A program made the translations under genes and the position numbers. This document shows, one piece after another, positions 34,950 through 43,352 of a DNA stretch of 64,000 nt. The notes beneath the pieces are model-generated. The model had not been told where the DNA came from. It worked only from the letters and a program-made list of their open reading frames with translations, and ran no database searches. Origin of the DNA: Azospirillum sp. SYSU D00513 (GTDB lineage Bacteria > Pseudomonadota > Alphaproteobacteria > Azospirillales > Azospirillaceae); contig NZ_JAFIQV010000016.1 in assembly GCF_017356015.1 (NCBI RefSeq), forward strand, positions 62,001 to 126,000. The letters are read 5' to 3'. Numbering within the stretch: position 1 is the stretch's first letter; each line of letters opens with the position of its first letter.

Positions 34950-35399
34950 TTACTGCGCGCCCTGGTATTCCGGCAGCTGCGAAACCTGCTCCGGCGGCAT
35001 GTTGAGCGTGACCATGTCGCCGTTCAGCTGGACCTTGTCCCATTGGACGGCCGTCTGCTTGCCGCCCAGCCCCATGGCACCGCCCTGCTGCACGATCAGG
35101 GCCGCGACCTTGCCGTCCTTGTCGACCAGCACGTTGTTGATCTCGCCGATCTCCTCGCCCTTCTGCCCCATGACCTTCTTTCCGATGATGGAGTCGGCGC
35201 TGGCCGGGAGATTGGCCTGCTGCTGGGTCTGGGGCTGCTGAGTCTGGGACTGCTGCTGGTCCCGTGGCTGTTGCTGAGCCTGAGGCTGCTGCTGGGTCTG
35301 CGGCTGCGGCGAGCCCGCGGGAGGCGGCTGCTGAGCGAAGGCGCCGGCCGATCCGAGAGCGAATAATGCGACGACGGCACCGCCAATAGACTTGTGCAT
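34950..35399 (-). CDS. Exported PRC-barrel domain protein with Gln-rich linker
   Basis: 149 residues from ATG 35399 with GGAGGT eight bases upstream. A signal peptide covers residues 1-22 (cleavage near A-F-A-Q). Residues 23-67 are almost only Gln, Pro, Thr, Ser. The PRC barrel starts with S-I-I-G-K-K-V-M-G-Q-K-G-E-E-I-G-E-I-N-N-V-L-V-D-K-D-G-K-V at about 70-98. PRC-barrel proteins occur in stress responses; an EcfG-type promoter upstream fits. Confidence 0.88.
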   Translation of the reverse strand: MHKSIGGAVVALFALGSAGAFAQQPPPAGSPQPQTQQQPQAQQQPRDQQQSQTQQPQTQQQANLPASADSIIGKKVMGQKGEEIGEINNVLVDKDGKVAALIVQQGGAMGLGGKQTAVQWDKVQLNGDMVTLNMPPEQVSQLPEYQGAQ

Positions 35400-35433
35400 G
35401 GAAACCTCCAAATGGCTTGGGATACCCCAGACC

Positions 35434-35458
35434 AACAACGCCAATCTTACCGGGTTCC
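35434..35458 (-). promoter_or_regulatory. EcfG (general stress sigma factor)-like promoter for the PRC-barrel gene
   Basis: On the minus strand GGAAC (35458-35454), 17 bases, then GTT (35436-35434). This is the alphaproteobacterial EcfG pattern GGAAC-N16/17-xGTT. The predicted start would leave a leader of about 30 bases. Confidence 0.55.
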
Positions 35459-35593
35459 TAAAAAATCCAGAGTAGCACATTCATCCTTCTTGCCAGAAAA
35501 ATGCAACAAACAGCGAACTTTTGTTTTGAATGTACATTACACTTTCTGCTCACACGCACGGCGGCGTTGAAATCCTATCCAATCCACTTTCAG

Positions 35594-35618
35594 GGAACGT
35601 TTCCCGCACGAGGGAGTT
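35594..35618 (+). promoter_or_regulatory. EcfG-like promoter for the YetF-like gene
   Basis: GGAAC (35594-35598), 17 bases, GTT (35616-35618). The same GGAAC-N17-GTT spacing appears in the divergent promoter at 35434-35458, so the two stress genes probably share EcfG control. Confidence 0.55.
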
Positions 35619-35674
35619 GGCCCTGCCGAAAGATGGATCGCGTGCCATTCGGCGCATTTGGAAAGGAGGCAAGC

Positions 35675-36193
35675 ATGTTCTTCAACGGCTGGGCTGGGCT
35701 CGGGCGCGTGCTCGTGGTGGGGATTCTGGCCTACGCCGCGCTCGTGCTGGTGCTGCGCGTGTCTGGAAAGCGCACTCTGACGAAGCTGAACGCCTTCGAC
35801 CTCGTCGTGACGGTGGCGCTCGGCTCGACCCTCGCGACCGTGCTGCTCAGCAAATCGGTGGCCCTGGCGGAAGGCGTGCTGGCGATGACGCTGCTCGTCG
35901 GCCTTCAGTACAGCATCACCTGGCTTTCCGTGCGCTCGCCCGGCTTCCAGGAACTGATCAAGGCGCACCCGACGATGCTCGTGTACCGGGGCAGCTTTCT
36001 TCCCGCAGCCCTGAAGCAGGAGCGCGTCACACGCGAGGAGGTGATGGCCGTGCTCCGCTCCCAGGGGCTGACCGGCCTGGACAAGGTGTTCGCGCTGGTG
36101 CTGGAAACGGACGGCTCGTTCAGCGTGCTGTCCGGAGATCCGGAGGAACAGCCGGTTCCGACCCTGGAAAATGTCCAGCGCGCGGAGGCCTGA
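35675..36193 (+). CDS. YetF/DUF421-family membrane protein
   Basis: 172 residues. AAAGGAGG six bases upstream of ATG 35675 is decisive. Membrane segments near residues 9-27, 45-62 and 65-82, with L-V-L-R-V-S-G-K-R-T-L-T-K-L-N-A-F-D-L-V-V-T-V-A-L-G-S between, the family signature. The C-terminal cytosolic alpha/beta part contains H-P-T-M-L-V-Y-R-G-S and the R-S-Q-G-L-x-x-L segment. The function of DUF421 is unknown; it is often in stress regulons. Confidence 0.93.
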   Translation: MFFNGWAGLGRVLVVGILAYAALVLVLRVSGKRTLTKLNAFDLVVTVALGSTLATVLLSKSVALAEGVLAMTLLVGLQYSITWLSVRSPGFQELIKAHPTMLVYRGSFLPAALKQERVTREEVMAVLRSQGLTGLDKVFALVLETDGSFSVLSGDPEEQPVPTLENVQRAEA

Positions 36194-36256
36194 CGGCCGG
36201 CCCCATGGCGGAGGGCGCCGGTCCGGCTCCCTCCCGCCACGGGGACTCCTCCCGGC

Positions 36257-37132
36257 TTACTTCTTGCCGGTGACCCAGGACTCGATGCGGTCCGGGTTCT
36301 TCCTGATGTAGTTGTCGACGGCGGCCTCGTAGCTGCTGTCCTGGGCCTCGGCCATGATGGACTCCACGTCGCCGATCGGCAGAACCATGCGGGTCAGGAA
36401 GGCGTGGGCCTCCGGGTGGTCCTTCTCGAAGCCCTTGCGGACGAGCTTGTTGATGTGCTCCTCGCCGCCCAGCGCGCCCTTCGGGTCCTCCAGGTAGCGC
36501 AGCTTCCACTTGGAGAACATCCAGTGCGGGCTCCAGCTCGTCACCACGATCCAGTCGTCGCGCTTCACCGCCTGGGTGAGGCCCGCGAGCATCGCGGCGT
36601 CGCTGGCGGAGACGAGCTGGTAGCCGTCCAGGCTGTAGGCCTTCATCGCCTTTTCCGACAGCTGCATCAGGCCCGAGCCGGGGTCGATGCCCTGGATGCG
36701 GCCCTTCAGCTTCGCCTTCACCTCGGGCTTCTTCAGGTCCTCGATAGTCTTCAGCTCACTGGCCGGGATGCTGTCGGGGATGACCCAGCCGAGTTTGGCC
36801 TGGGTGTACATCGGGCCGAGGTCCACCAGGTCCTTGCCGACCTTGTCGATGTAGGATTTGTGGGTCGCCGGCTGCCAGGACATCAGCATGCCGTCGAGCT
36901 TGCCGGTGGCCACACCCTGGTACTGGACGCCGATGTCGGCCATGGTCAGCTCGACCTTGTAGCCCATGCGGTCTTCCAGGACCTTCTTGGCGAGCTTCGT
37001 CACCGCCTCGGCGTCGGACCAGGCGGTCCAGCCGATGTTGATCGTCTTGTCGTCGGCGTTGGCCCCGGTGACGGGGGCCAGGACGGCGGCCGCGACGGAT
37101 AGCGCCGCCAGCGTCTTTCCGATTCTGTTCAT
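36257..37132 (-). CDS. proX: Glycine betaine ABC transporter, substrate-binding protein
   Basis: 291 residues. Residues 1-26 are a signal peptide (cleavage after A-N-A). The mature part is OpuAC-like: N-I-G-W-T-A-W-S-D-A-E-A-V at the start, the Trp-rich V-V-T-S-W-S-P-H-W-M-F and the final W-V-T-G-K-K. Trp residues form the quaternary-ammonium box in this family. It is the last gene of the ABC operon, separated by 59 bases from the kinase-like gene. Confidence 0.94.
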   Translation of the reverse strand: MNRIGKTLAALSVAAAVLAPVTGANADDKTINIGWTAWSDAEAVTKLAKKVLEDRMGYKVELTMADIGVQYQGVATGKLDGMLMSWQPATHKSYIDKVGKDLVDLGPMYTQAKLGWVIPDSIPASELKTIEDLKKPEVKAKLKGRIQGIDPGSGLMQLSEKAMKAYSLDGYQLVSASDAAMLAGLTQAVKRDDWIVVTSWSPHWMFSKWKLRYLEDPKGALGGEEHINKLVRKGFEKDHPEAHAFLTRMVLPIGDVESIMAEAQDSSYEAAVDNYIRKNPDRIESWVTGKK

Positions 37133-37191
37133 AGGTCTTTTCCTTCCCTGCTTTTTGAAGTTGGTACTGTTTTGATGTCGTGTGCTCGGTT

Positions 37192-37857
37192 TCAGGCGCC
37201 GCGCCGGGCCTCACACCCGGCGATCAGGGCGGCCATGAGGGCGATGTCGTCGCGATGGACGCGCCAGATCTCGCCGGAGAAGCGGTGGCTCCAGACGGGG
37301 AAAGCCATGTCCACCAGCCCCTCCCGCGCCAGCGCCAGGGGATCGGCGGGGCTGCCGGAGCCTTCCCCGGAGCCCACCAGTGCCAGGCGGGCGGCGCCGA
37401 GTTCGGCCGCGAGCCAGACCGCCAGGCTGTCGGTCCCCATGGCCCACTGCCGCGCCAGGGCGGGCCGCTCCGCCACCGTCCGCGCGGGCAGCCAGACCGC
37501 GGGACGTCCGGCGCGCGCCGCGTTCAGCAGCCCGTCCAGCCCGTCGGCGAGGAGCAGGGACGGGCAGAGGCCGTGGAGCATGAGCCCATGCTGCTCCATG
37601 GCGAGCAGCGCCATGCGGTGCGCCACCTCCTCCGGCACGCGCCAGCTGTCCTGCACCTCGCGCACGGCGGTAAGGAAGGCGCCTCCGCCCGGCACGAGCA
37701 CGGCCGGGCATCCGTCCGGAGCCGCGAGAAGCTCAAGCCATTCGGACAGGCTGTCCCACTCCGCCGGATCCGCGCCGATCTTGACGACCGTGAGGCCGGC
37801 AGCTGTCCGGGATGGTGCCGGCGCGTCCAGCCGCGGGCGCTCCAGGCCGCCGATCAT
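37192..37857 (-). CDS. Amino-acid-kinase-fold protein (MfnE-like) in the betaine ABC operon
   Basis: 221 residues from ATG 37857, overlapping the permease stop (ATGA). The start T-V-V-K-I-G and V-L-V-P-G-G-G-A-F followed by V-R-E-V-Q-D and A-H-R-M-A-L-L-A-M-E-Q are the pattern of aspartate/uridylate-kinase-fold proteins close to MfnE and its methylotroph relatives. The middle keeps W-L-P-A-R and G-T-D-S-L-A-V-W-L. The K-I-G at the start deviates from the usual K-x-G-G-S. Its presence between permease and binding protein is unusual. Substrate unknown; small-molecule phosphorylation linked to betaine use is a guess. Confidence 0.78.
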   Translation of the reverse strand: MIGGLERPRLDAPAPSRTAAGLTVVKIGADPAEWDSLSEWLELLAAPDGCPAVLVPGGGAFLTAVREVQDSWRVPEEVAHRMALLAMEQHGLMLHGLCPSLLLADGLDGLLNAARAGRPAVWLPARTVAERPALARQWAMGTDSLAVWLAAELGAARLALVGSGEGSGSPADPLALAREGLVDMAFPVWSHRFSGEIWRVHRDDIALMAALIAGCEARRGA

Positions 37858-38798
37858 GGCGATTCCACCGCGCGCCCGGCGAGAGCGCCGGCATCCCCGT
37901 GGGCGGGTGCCTCCTCCGCGCCAGCGGCGCGCGGCCGGCGCAGGCCGCCGAGCAGAGCGCGCAGGTCCAGGGCGGCGGAGCGGGTCCCGAAGCTCTGGGT
38001 GATGCGGTCGAGCAGGATGGCGAGCAGCACCACGGCGAGCCCGCTCTCGAAGCCGAGCCCGACGTCGAGCCGCTGGATGCCGCTCAGCACCTGGTTGCCG
38101 AGGCCGCCCGCGCCGATCATCGAGGACACGACGACCATCGACAGCGCCATCATCATGGTCTGGTTGACGCCGGCCATGATCGAGGGGAGCGCCGTCGGCA
38201 TCTGCACCTTGAACAGGAGCTGCCATGCGCTGCAGCCGAAGGCCTGCCCCGCCTCCACCAGTTCGCGCGGCACCTGGCGGATGCCGAGGCTGGTCAGGCG
38301 CACGGCCGGCGGCATGGCGAAGATGATCGTCGCGAAGGCGCCCGGCACCTTGCCGAGCCCGAAGAACATCGCCGCCGGGATCAGGTAGACGAAGGCCGGC
38401 ATGGTCTGCATGAAGTCCAGCGTCGGGCGCAGGAACCGGTCCACCCGGTCGTTGCGCCCCGCCCAGACGCCGAGCGGAATGCCGGCGAGCAGCGTCAGCA
38501 CGGTGGAGGTCAGCACGAGAGCCAGCGTGTCCACGGTCGCGTCCCACAGGCCGAGGTTGCCGATGAGCAGCAGGGCCGCCGCCGTGAAGAGGGCGAAGCG
38601 CCACCCCAGGCGCCACAGGCCGAGCAGGACGAACAGCCCGCCCAGGACCGGCGAGGGCAAGGCGGCAAGGCCGTCGGTCACGCCGTCGGCGAAGGTGCCG
38701 ACCACGAGATCGACGGCGTCGAAGCCGCCCTGCGCGTGGTCGAGAAGGAAATCGACGATGGCCTCGGCCCATTGGCCGAGCGGAATCCGGTATTCCAT
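37854..38798 (-). CDS. proW: Glycine betaine ABC transporter, permease
   Basis: 314 residues. About seven membrane segments; the E-A-x-x-A-x-G-x-x loop is seen as E-A-G-Q-A-F-G-C-S-A-W-Q, and Q-T-M-P-A-F-V-Y-L-I-P is typical of ProW/OpuAB. The last 40 residues are a Ala/Pro/Arg-rich tail that is not conserved in the family. Gap to the ATPase gene is three bases. Confidence 0.95.
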   Translation of the reverse strand: MEYRIPLGQWAEAIVDFLLDHAQGGFDAVDLVVGTFADGVTDGLAALPSPVLGGLFVLLGLWRLGWRFALFTAAALLLIGNLGLWDATVDTLALVLTSTVLTLLAGIPLGVWAGRNDRVDRFLRPTLDFMQTMPAFVYLIPAAMFFGLGKVPGAFATIIFAMPPAVRLTSLGIRQVPRELVEAGQAFGCSAWQLLFKVQMPTALPSIMAGVNQTMMMALSMVVVSSMIGAGGLGNQVLSGIQRLDVGLGFESGLAVVLLAILLDRITQSFGTRSAALDLRALLGGLRRPRAAGAEEAPAHGDAGALAGRAVESP

Positions 38799-38801
38799 GG
38801 G

Positions 38802-40010
38802 TCAGAGAGTCCGTCCGAGATTTTCCAGATAAGCCGTCTTGGAGATCGCACCCCGATAGGTTCCGTCGGCGCCGACGACCGGCAGCGGACAGGGGCTGGC
38901 GGCGACGCGGCGCAGCACCTCCTCCATCGGCAGGTCGGCGGGCACCGGCTCCACCCCCGGCAGAAGGGCATCGTCGAGCGTCCTCGGCCCGGCGGCGCCA
39001 TCACCGGCGCCCTCGCCGGCGGCGAGCAGGCTTTCCACCGAAACGACGCCCTGGAAGCGCTTGCGGCCGTCCTGCACGTAACCGAATTCGCGGTCCCGCT
39101 CGCGAAGCTGGCGCAGGGCGGCGCGCGGCCCCTCGCCGGCGTGGCGGATCAGCGTCACCTGGTCGCGCCGGGCGATGTCGCCGGCGGTCAGGATCTTCGT
39201 GACGTCGATGTTGCGGAAGAAGGAGCGGACGTAATCGTTGGCCGGGTTGCGCAGGATCTCGTCCGGCCGGCCGATCTGGATGATGCGGCCCCCCTCCATG
39301 ATCGCCAGCCGGTCGCCGATGCGGATCGCCTCGTCCAGGTCGTGGCTGATGAAGACGATGGTGCGCTGCTGTTCCGCCTGGAGACGCAGCAGCTCGTCCT
39401 GCATCTCCGCGCGGATCAGCGGATCGAGCGCCGAGAAGGCCTCGTCCATCAGGAGCACCGACGGCTCGTTGGCGAGGGCGCGGGCGAGCCCGACGCGCTG
39501 CTGCATGCCGCCGGACAACTGCCCCGGCATGCTCTCGGCGTAGGTGCCGAGCCCGACGGCTTCCAGCGCCTGCTGCGCCTTGTCGCGGCGGATCGCCGGA
39601 TCGACGCCCGCGACCTCCAGGCCGAAGGCCGCGTTCTGCCAGACCTTCAGATGGGGAAGGAGGGCGAAGGACTGGAACACCATGCCGAGGTCTCGGCGGC
39701 GCAGTTCCATCAGCTCGCGCGCGGGCATCCTGGTGATGTCGCGCCCGTCGATCAGGATCTCGCCGGCCGTCGGCTCGATCAGGCGGTTCAGCAGGCGGAC
39801 GAGAGTCGATTTGCCTGAGCCGGACAGGCCCATCACGACGAAGATCTCGCCAGCCTCGACATCGAACGAGGCGTCATGGACGCCGACAGAATGGCCCGTG
39901 CGCGCGAAGATCTCCTCCTTCGAGCGCCCCTGCCGGAGCAGGTCGAGCGCCTTCTCCGGGTGCTTCCCGAAGATCTTGGTGACGCCTTTTACGGCAATCT
40001 TGGTGGACAT
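38802..40010 (-). CDS. proV: Glycine betaine ABC transporter, ATP-binding protein with CBS tail
   Basis: 402 residues. Walker [10 protein letters not shown] near residue 60, Q loop, signature L-S-G-G-M-Q-Q-R, Walker [13 protein letters not shown], and I-S-H-D-L-D switch. The N-terminal G-x-x-K-x-x-I-x-x-R-T-G-H-x-V-G segment and a C-terminal CBS pair (about 275-395) match ProV/OpuAA, where CBS domains sense ionic strength. First gene of the operon; the DNA in front holds a 14-bp tandem repeat. Confidence 0.96.
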   Translation of the reverse strand: MSTKIAVKGVTKIFGKHPEKALDLLRQGRSKEEIFARTGHSVGVHDASFDVEAGEIFVVMGLSGSGKSTLVRLLNRLIEPTAGEILIDGRDITRMPARELMELRRRDLGMVFQSFALLPHLKVWQNAAFGLEVAGVDPAIRRDKAQQALEAVGLGTYAESMPGQLSGGMQQRVGLARALANEPSVLLMDEAFSALDPLIRAEMQDELLRLQAEQQRTIVFISHDLDEAIRIGDRLAIMEGGRIIQIGRPDEILRNPANDYVRSFFRNIDVTKILTAGDIARRDQVTLIRHAGEGPRAALRQLRERDREFGYVQDGRKRFQGVVSVESLLAAGEGAGDGAAGPRTLDDALLPGVEPVPADLPMEEVLRRVAASPCPLPVVGADGTYRGAISKTAYLENLGRTL

Positions 40011-40098
40011 ACGCTGACGCCTTTCGTTTTCGAGCGTGCGGCGGCAGCGCAGGGAAACCGATCCAGGCCTGGTGCCCGGTCACGGAAGACCGGAAATG

Positions 40099-40140
40099 AA
40101 TGGCCGGATTGGACGGCCGGACATGGATGGCCGGACGTGG
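40099..40140. repeat. Three tandem copies of a 14-bp unit upstream of proV
   Basis: Copies of A-x-G-G-C-C-G-G-A-x-x-x-G-G type (40099-40112, 40113-40126, 40127-40140) with a degenerate fourth, about 90-130 bases before the proV start. Spacing of 14 is not a helical turn multiple. It could be a regulator-binding array or a slippage product. Confidence 0.6.
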
Positions 40141-40634
40141 ATGGGTCGAGGGGAAGGGCCGGTGCCGGCACCGTCGGACGGGAGGAGGACCTGCGGCGAT
40201 GCGCGAGGCGGTCACGACGGGGGCGCTTCGCAACGCGAAGATCACCGCACCAGAATGGCTTCTTCTGAAAAGCCAAGTTGAAGACCTAAAAGATCAAAAG
40301 AGATTCCCTCTGAATATTCCCTGCGCTCCGCCTGTACTCCTTCTTCAAATGGAATCCAAGAATTCCGGATCTTTGATAAAGCAACCTGAGCATCGACATA
40401 GGACATGCTCATAGGACTTTGTCGCTTCCCGGCAATGCTACCAAACCATTGATTCAATTCAAAGCATTTTTCGCCACATATTGTCACCGTGCGCTACCCC
40501 CCTTTCGTAGAGCGGTTTTCGGGCATCACGGAAGCGTCGGTTCGAACATGGAGGGGAAGCCCGAACGAAGCCGAAAGCGTTTTCCTGGTCCAAACTGTTT
40601 CACTCCGTCCCTGCCCCTTGAGACTTCCGTACGC
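40141..40634. other. Gene-free, lower-GC region between proV and the helicase
   Basis: From about 40230 to 40560 GC falls toward 45-50%. A minus-strand open frame of 81 codons (40242-40487) has unusual codon use and no ribosome-binding site, so I leave it out. The divergent promoters of proV and the helicase must lie in this region or the repeat before it. Confidence 0.5.
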
Positions 40635-43088
40635 ATGATCCCTCCCACTCCCGGCCCAAGCCCATTGCCCCCGAACATCGCCGGCTGGTTCCGGTCGCGC
40701 GGCTGGGCGCCGCACGCGCACCAGCTCGCCATGGTGGAGGCGGCGGAGCGGGGGGAGAGCGCGCTGCTGATCGCGCCGACCGGCGGGGGCAAGACGCTGG
40801 CGGGGTTCCTGCCGAGCCTGATCGACCTGTCCGAACGCCCGCGCGAGGGCCTGCACACCCTCTACATCTCGCCCTTGAAGGCGCTGGCGGTGGACGTGCA
40901 GCGGAACCTGGAGGAGCCGGTCGCCGAGATGCGCCTGCCGATCCGGGCGGAGACGCGCACCGGCGACACGCCGGACTCCAAGCGGCGGCGTCAGCGGGCG
41001 AAGCCGCCGCAGATCCTCATGACCACGCCGGAGAGCCTTGCCCTGCTGCTCTCCTACGCGGACGCGCCCGATCTGTTCCGGGGGCTGCGCTGCGTGATCC
41101 TGGACGAGCTGCACGCGCTGGCGGGGACCAAGCGCGGCGACCTGCTGGCGCTGGGACTGGCGCGGCTCGCCCGGCTGGCGCCCGAGGCCCGGCGAGTCGG
41201 CCTGTCCGCCACGGTCGCCGAACCCGCCCATCTGCTGGCCTGGCTGTCGCGGACGGGGCGCGCCGACGCCGATGACGTGCGTCTGGTGCAGGGACGCGCC
41301 GGGGCGGCCGCGGAGATCGAGATCCTGGAAACCAGGGCGCGGCTGCCCTGGGCGGGCCGGCTCGCCATCCACGCCATGGGCGAGCTGTACGAGCGCATCC
41401 GCCGCCAGCGCACGGTGCTGGTCTTCGTCAACACCCGCGCCCAGGCCGAACAGGTCTTCCAGGAGCTGTGGCGGCGCAACGAGGATTCGCTGCCCATAGC
41501 GCTCCACCACGGCTCGCTCGCCGCCGAGCAGCGCCGCAAGGTGGAGGCGGCCATGGCCGCCGGCGCGCTGCGCGCGGTGGTGGCGACCTCCTCACTCGAC
41601 CTCGGCATCGACTGGGCGGCGGTGGACCTGGTCGTGCAGATCGGTGCGCCGAAGGGAGCCAGCCGGCTGGTGCAGCGGATCGGGCGGGCCAACCACCGGC
41701 TGGACGAGCCGAGCCGCGCCCTGCTCATCCCCGCCAACCGGTTCGAGATGCTGGAATGCCGCGCCGCCGTCGATGCCGTGCGCGACGGCACGCTCGACGG
41801 TGACCGCCCCCGGCAGGGCGGGCTCGACGTGCTGGCCCAGCACATGCTGGGCGTGGCCTGCGCCGGGCCGGTCCTCCCCGACGATCTCTATGCGGAGGTG
41901 GTCAATGCGGCCCCCTACGCCGGGCTCGCGCGCGCCGAGTTCGACGCGGTGCTGGATTTCGTCGCCACCGGCGGTTACGCGCTCGGTGCCTACGAGCGTT
42001 TCCGCCGGCTGGTCCCGGCGGAGGACGGGCGCATGGCGATCTCCGGGCCGGCGGTGGCGCGGCAGTACCGGCTGAATGTCGGCACCATCACGCAGGAGGC
42101 GATGCTGCGCGTGCGCCTGCCGCGAGGGCCCGTGCTGGGCGAGGTGGAGGAGTATTTCGTCCAGGGCCTCACCCCCGGCGACAGTTTCCTCTTCGCGGGC
42201 CAGCTCCTGAAATTCCTGGGCATCCGCGACCTGGAGGTGCAGGTGGCGCGCGGCGGCACGGGCGACCCGAAGGTGCCGGCCTATGCCGGCGGGCGTCTGC
42301 CCCTGTCCACCCAGCTCGCCGGGCGCGTGCGCGCCATGCTCGCCGAACCCGCCGCCTGGGGCGGGCTGACCGCCGACGTGCGGGAGTGGCTCCAGCTCCA
42401 GCGGCTTCGCTCGGCGCTTCCCTCGCGCGACGGGCTGCTGGCCGAGACCTTCCCGCGCGGCGACCGGCGCTATCTCGTCGCCTACGCCTTCGAAGGGCGC
42501 AACGCGCACCAGACGCTGGGCATGCTGCTGACACGGCGGATGGAGCGGCTGGATCTCGGGCCGATGGGCTTCGTCGCCAGCGACTACGCGCTGGCGGTCT
42601 GGTCCTTGCGCTCGCCGGACGATATGGACGCGCTGTTCGACCAGGACATGCTGGGCGACGACCTGGAGGCCTGGATGGATGAATCCGCCATGCTGCGCCG
42701 GACCTTCCGCAACGTCGCCCTGATCACCGGCATCATCGACCGCCGCCATCCGGGCCAGGAGAAGACCGGGCGGCAGGTCACCTTCAGCTCCGACCTGATC
42801 TACGACGTGCTGCGCAAGCACGACCCCGGCCATGTGCTGCTGCGCGCCACGCGGGCCGACGCGGCCGGCGGCCTGACCGACGTGCGGCGCCTGTCCGACT
42901 TCCTGGCGCGGATCCGCGGGCGGATCCTGCACAAGGACCTCCCCCGCGTCTCCCCGCTCGCGGTGCCGGTGATCCTGGAGATCGGGCGGGAGCGGGTGGA
43001 GGGCAGCGCCACCGACGAGCTGCTGGCCCTGGCCGCCGCCGACCTCGTCGACGAGGCCATGCCGGAGCTGGGGGAACCGGCCCCATGA
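40635..43088 (+). CDS. Lhr-type ligase-associated DEXH helicase
   Basis: 817 residues from ATG 40635; an upstream extension of 72 codons has no Lhr similarity. Motif I A-P-T-G-G-G-K-T near residue 49, Ia, motif II D-E-L-H, motif III L-S-A-T-V, then the second RecA domain with V-F-V-N-T-R, H-H-G-S-L, T-S-S-L-D-L-G-I-D and Q-R-I-G-R-A-N, followed by the winged-helix and Lhr-core modules. The length is typical of the helicase that is normally next to the ligase and exonuclease (here at 8.6-11.2 kb). Its stop gives ATGA, the position where pdeM often begins, but no pdeM follows. Confidence 0.94.
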   Translation: MIPPTPGPSPLPPNIAGWFRSRGWAPHAHQLAMVEAAERGESALLIAPTGGGKTLAGFLPSLIDLSERPREGLHTLYISPLKALAVDVQRNLEEPVAEMRLPIRAETRTGDTPDSKRRRQRAKPPQILMTTPESLALLLSYADAPDLFRGLRCVILDELHALAGTKRGDLLALGLARLARLAPEARRVGLSATVAEPAHLLAWLSRTGRADADDVRLVQGRAGAAAEIEILETRARLPWAGRLAIHAMGELYERIRRQRTVLVFVNTRAQAEQVFQELWRRNEDSLPIALHHGSLAAEQRRKVEAAMAAGALRAVVATSSLDLGIDWAAVDLVVQIGAPKGASRLVQRIGRANHRLDEPSRALLIPANRFEMLECRAAVDAVRDGTLDGDRPRQGGLDVLAQHMLGVACAGPVLPDDLYAEVVNAAPYAGLARAEFDAVLDFVATGGYALGAYERFRRLVPAEDGRMAISGPAVARQYRLNVGTITQEAMLRVRLPRGPVLGEVEEYFVQGLTPGDSFLFAGQLLKFLGIRDLEVQVARGGTGDPKVPAYAGGRLPLSTQLAGRVRAMLAEPAAWGGLTADVREWLQLQRLRSALPSRDGLLAETFPRGDRRYLVAYAFEGRNAHQTLGMLLTRRMERLDLGPMGFVASDYALAVWSLRSPDDMDALFDQDMLGDDLEAWMDESAMLRRTFRNVALITGIIDRRHPGQEKTGRQVTFSSDLIYDVLRKHDPGHVLLRATRADAAGGLTDVRRLSDFLARIRGRILHKDLPRVSPLAVPVILEIGRERVEGSATDELLALAAADLVDEAMPELGEPAP

Positions 43089-43352
43089 CTTTGGCGCCAG
43101 CCGGCCTCTCGCCACCCGTCCCTTTGCCCCCTTCCCTTCGCGGTGCGGAGCCGTCACGATCCCCTTCGCCGCCCCCAAGCCATCCCAAAGGGGACGGCCA
43201 TATTTTGGTCATGGACGGATGGTCTTCTGACGGTCTGTCCTTCAACGAAATGCGGGCCGCCCGCGACAAGGCGCGGTCGGCCGCCTATATCCTGACATGC
43301 GCCGGCGGGCATGGCCCCGACTTGGGGGCGCGCATCGGGACGGGAGTGCGGC

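Noticed and set aside
40242-40487. Minus-strand 81-codon frame in the low-GC patch
   Set aside because: Composition differs from the other genes, there is no Shine-Dalgarno or known domain, and it may be chance in AT-richer DNA. Could be a remnant of an inserted gene but I cannot support it.
43085-43352. A possible pdeM gene directly after the helicase
   Set aside because: The ATG overlaps as expected, but the translation lacks the metallo-phosphoesterase motifs (no D-x-H, G-D-x-x-D) and soon runs in the shadow of the DUF4175 gene.
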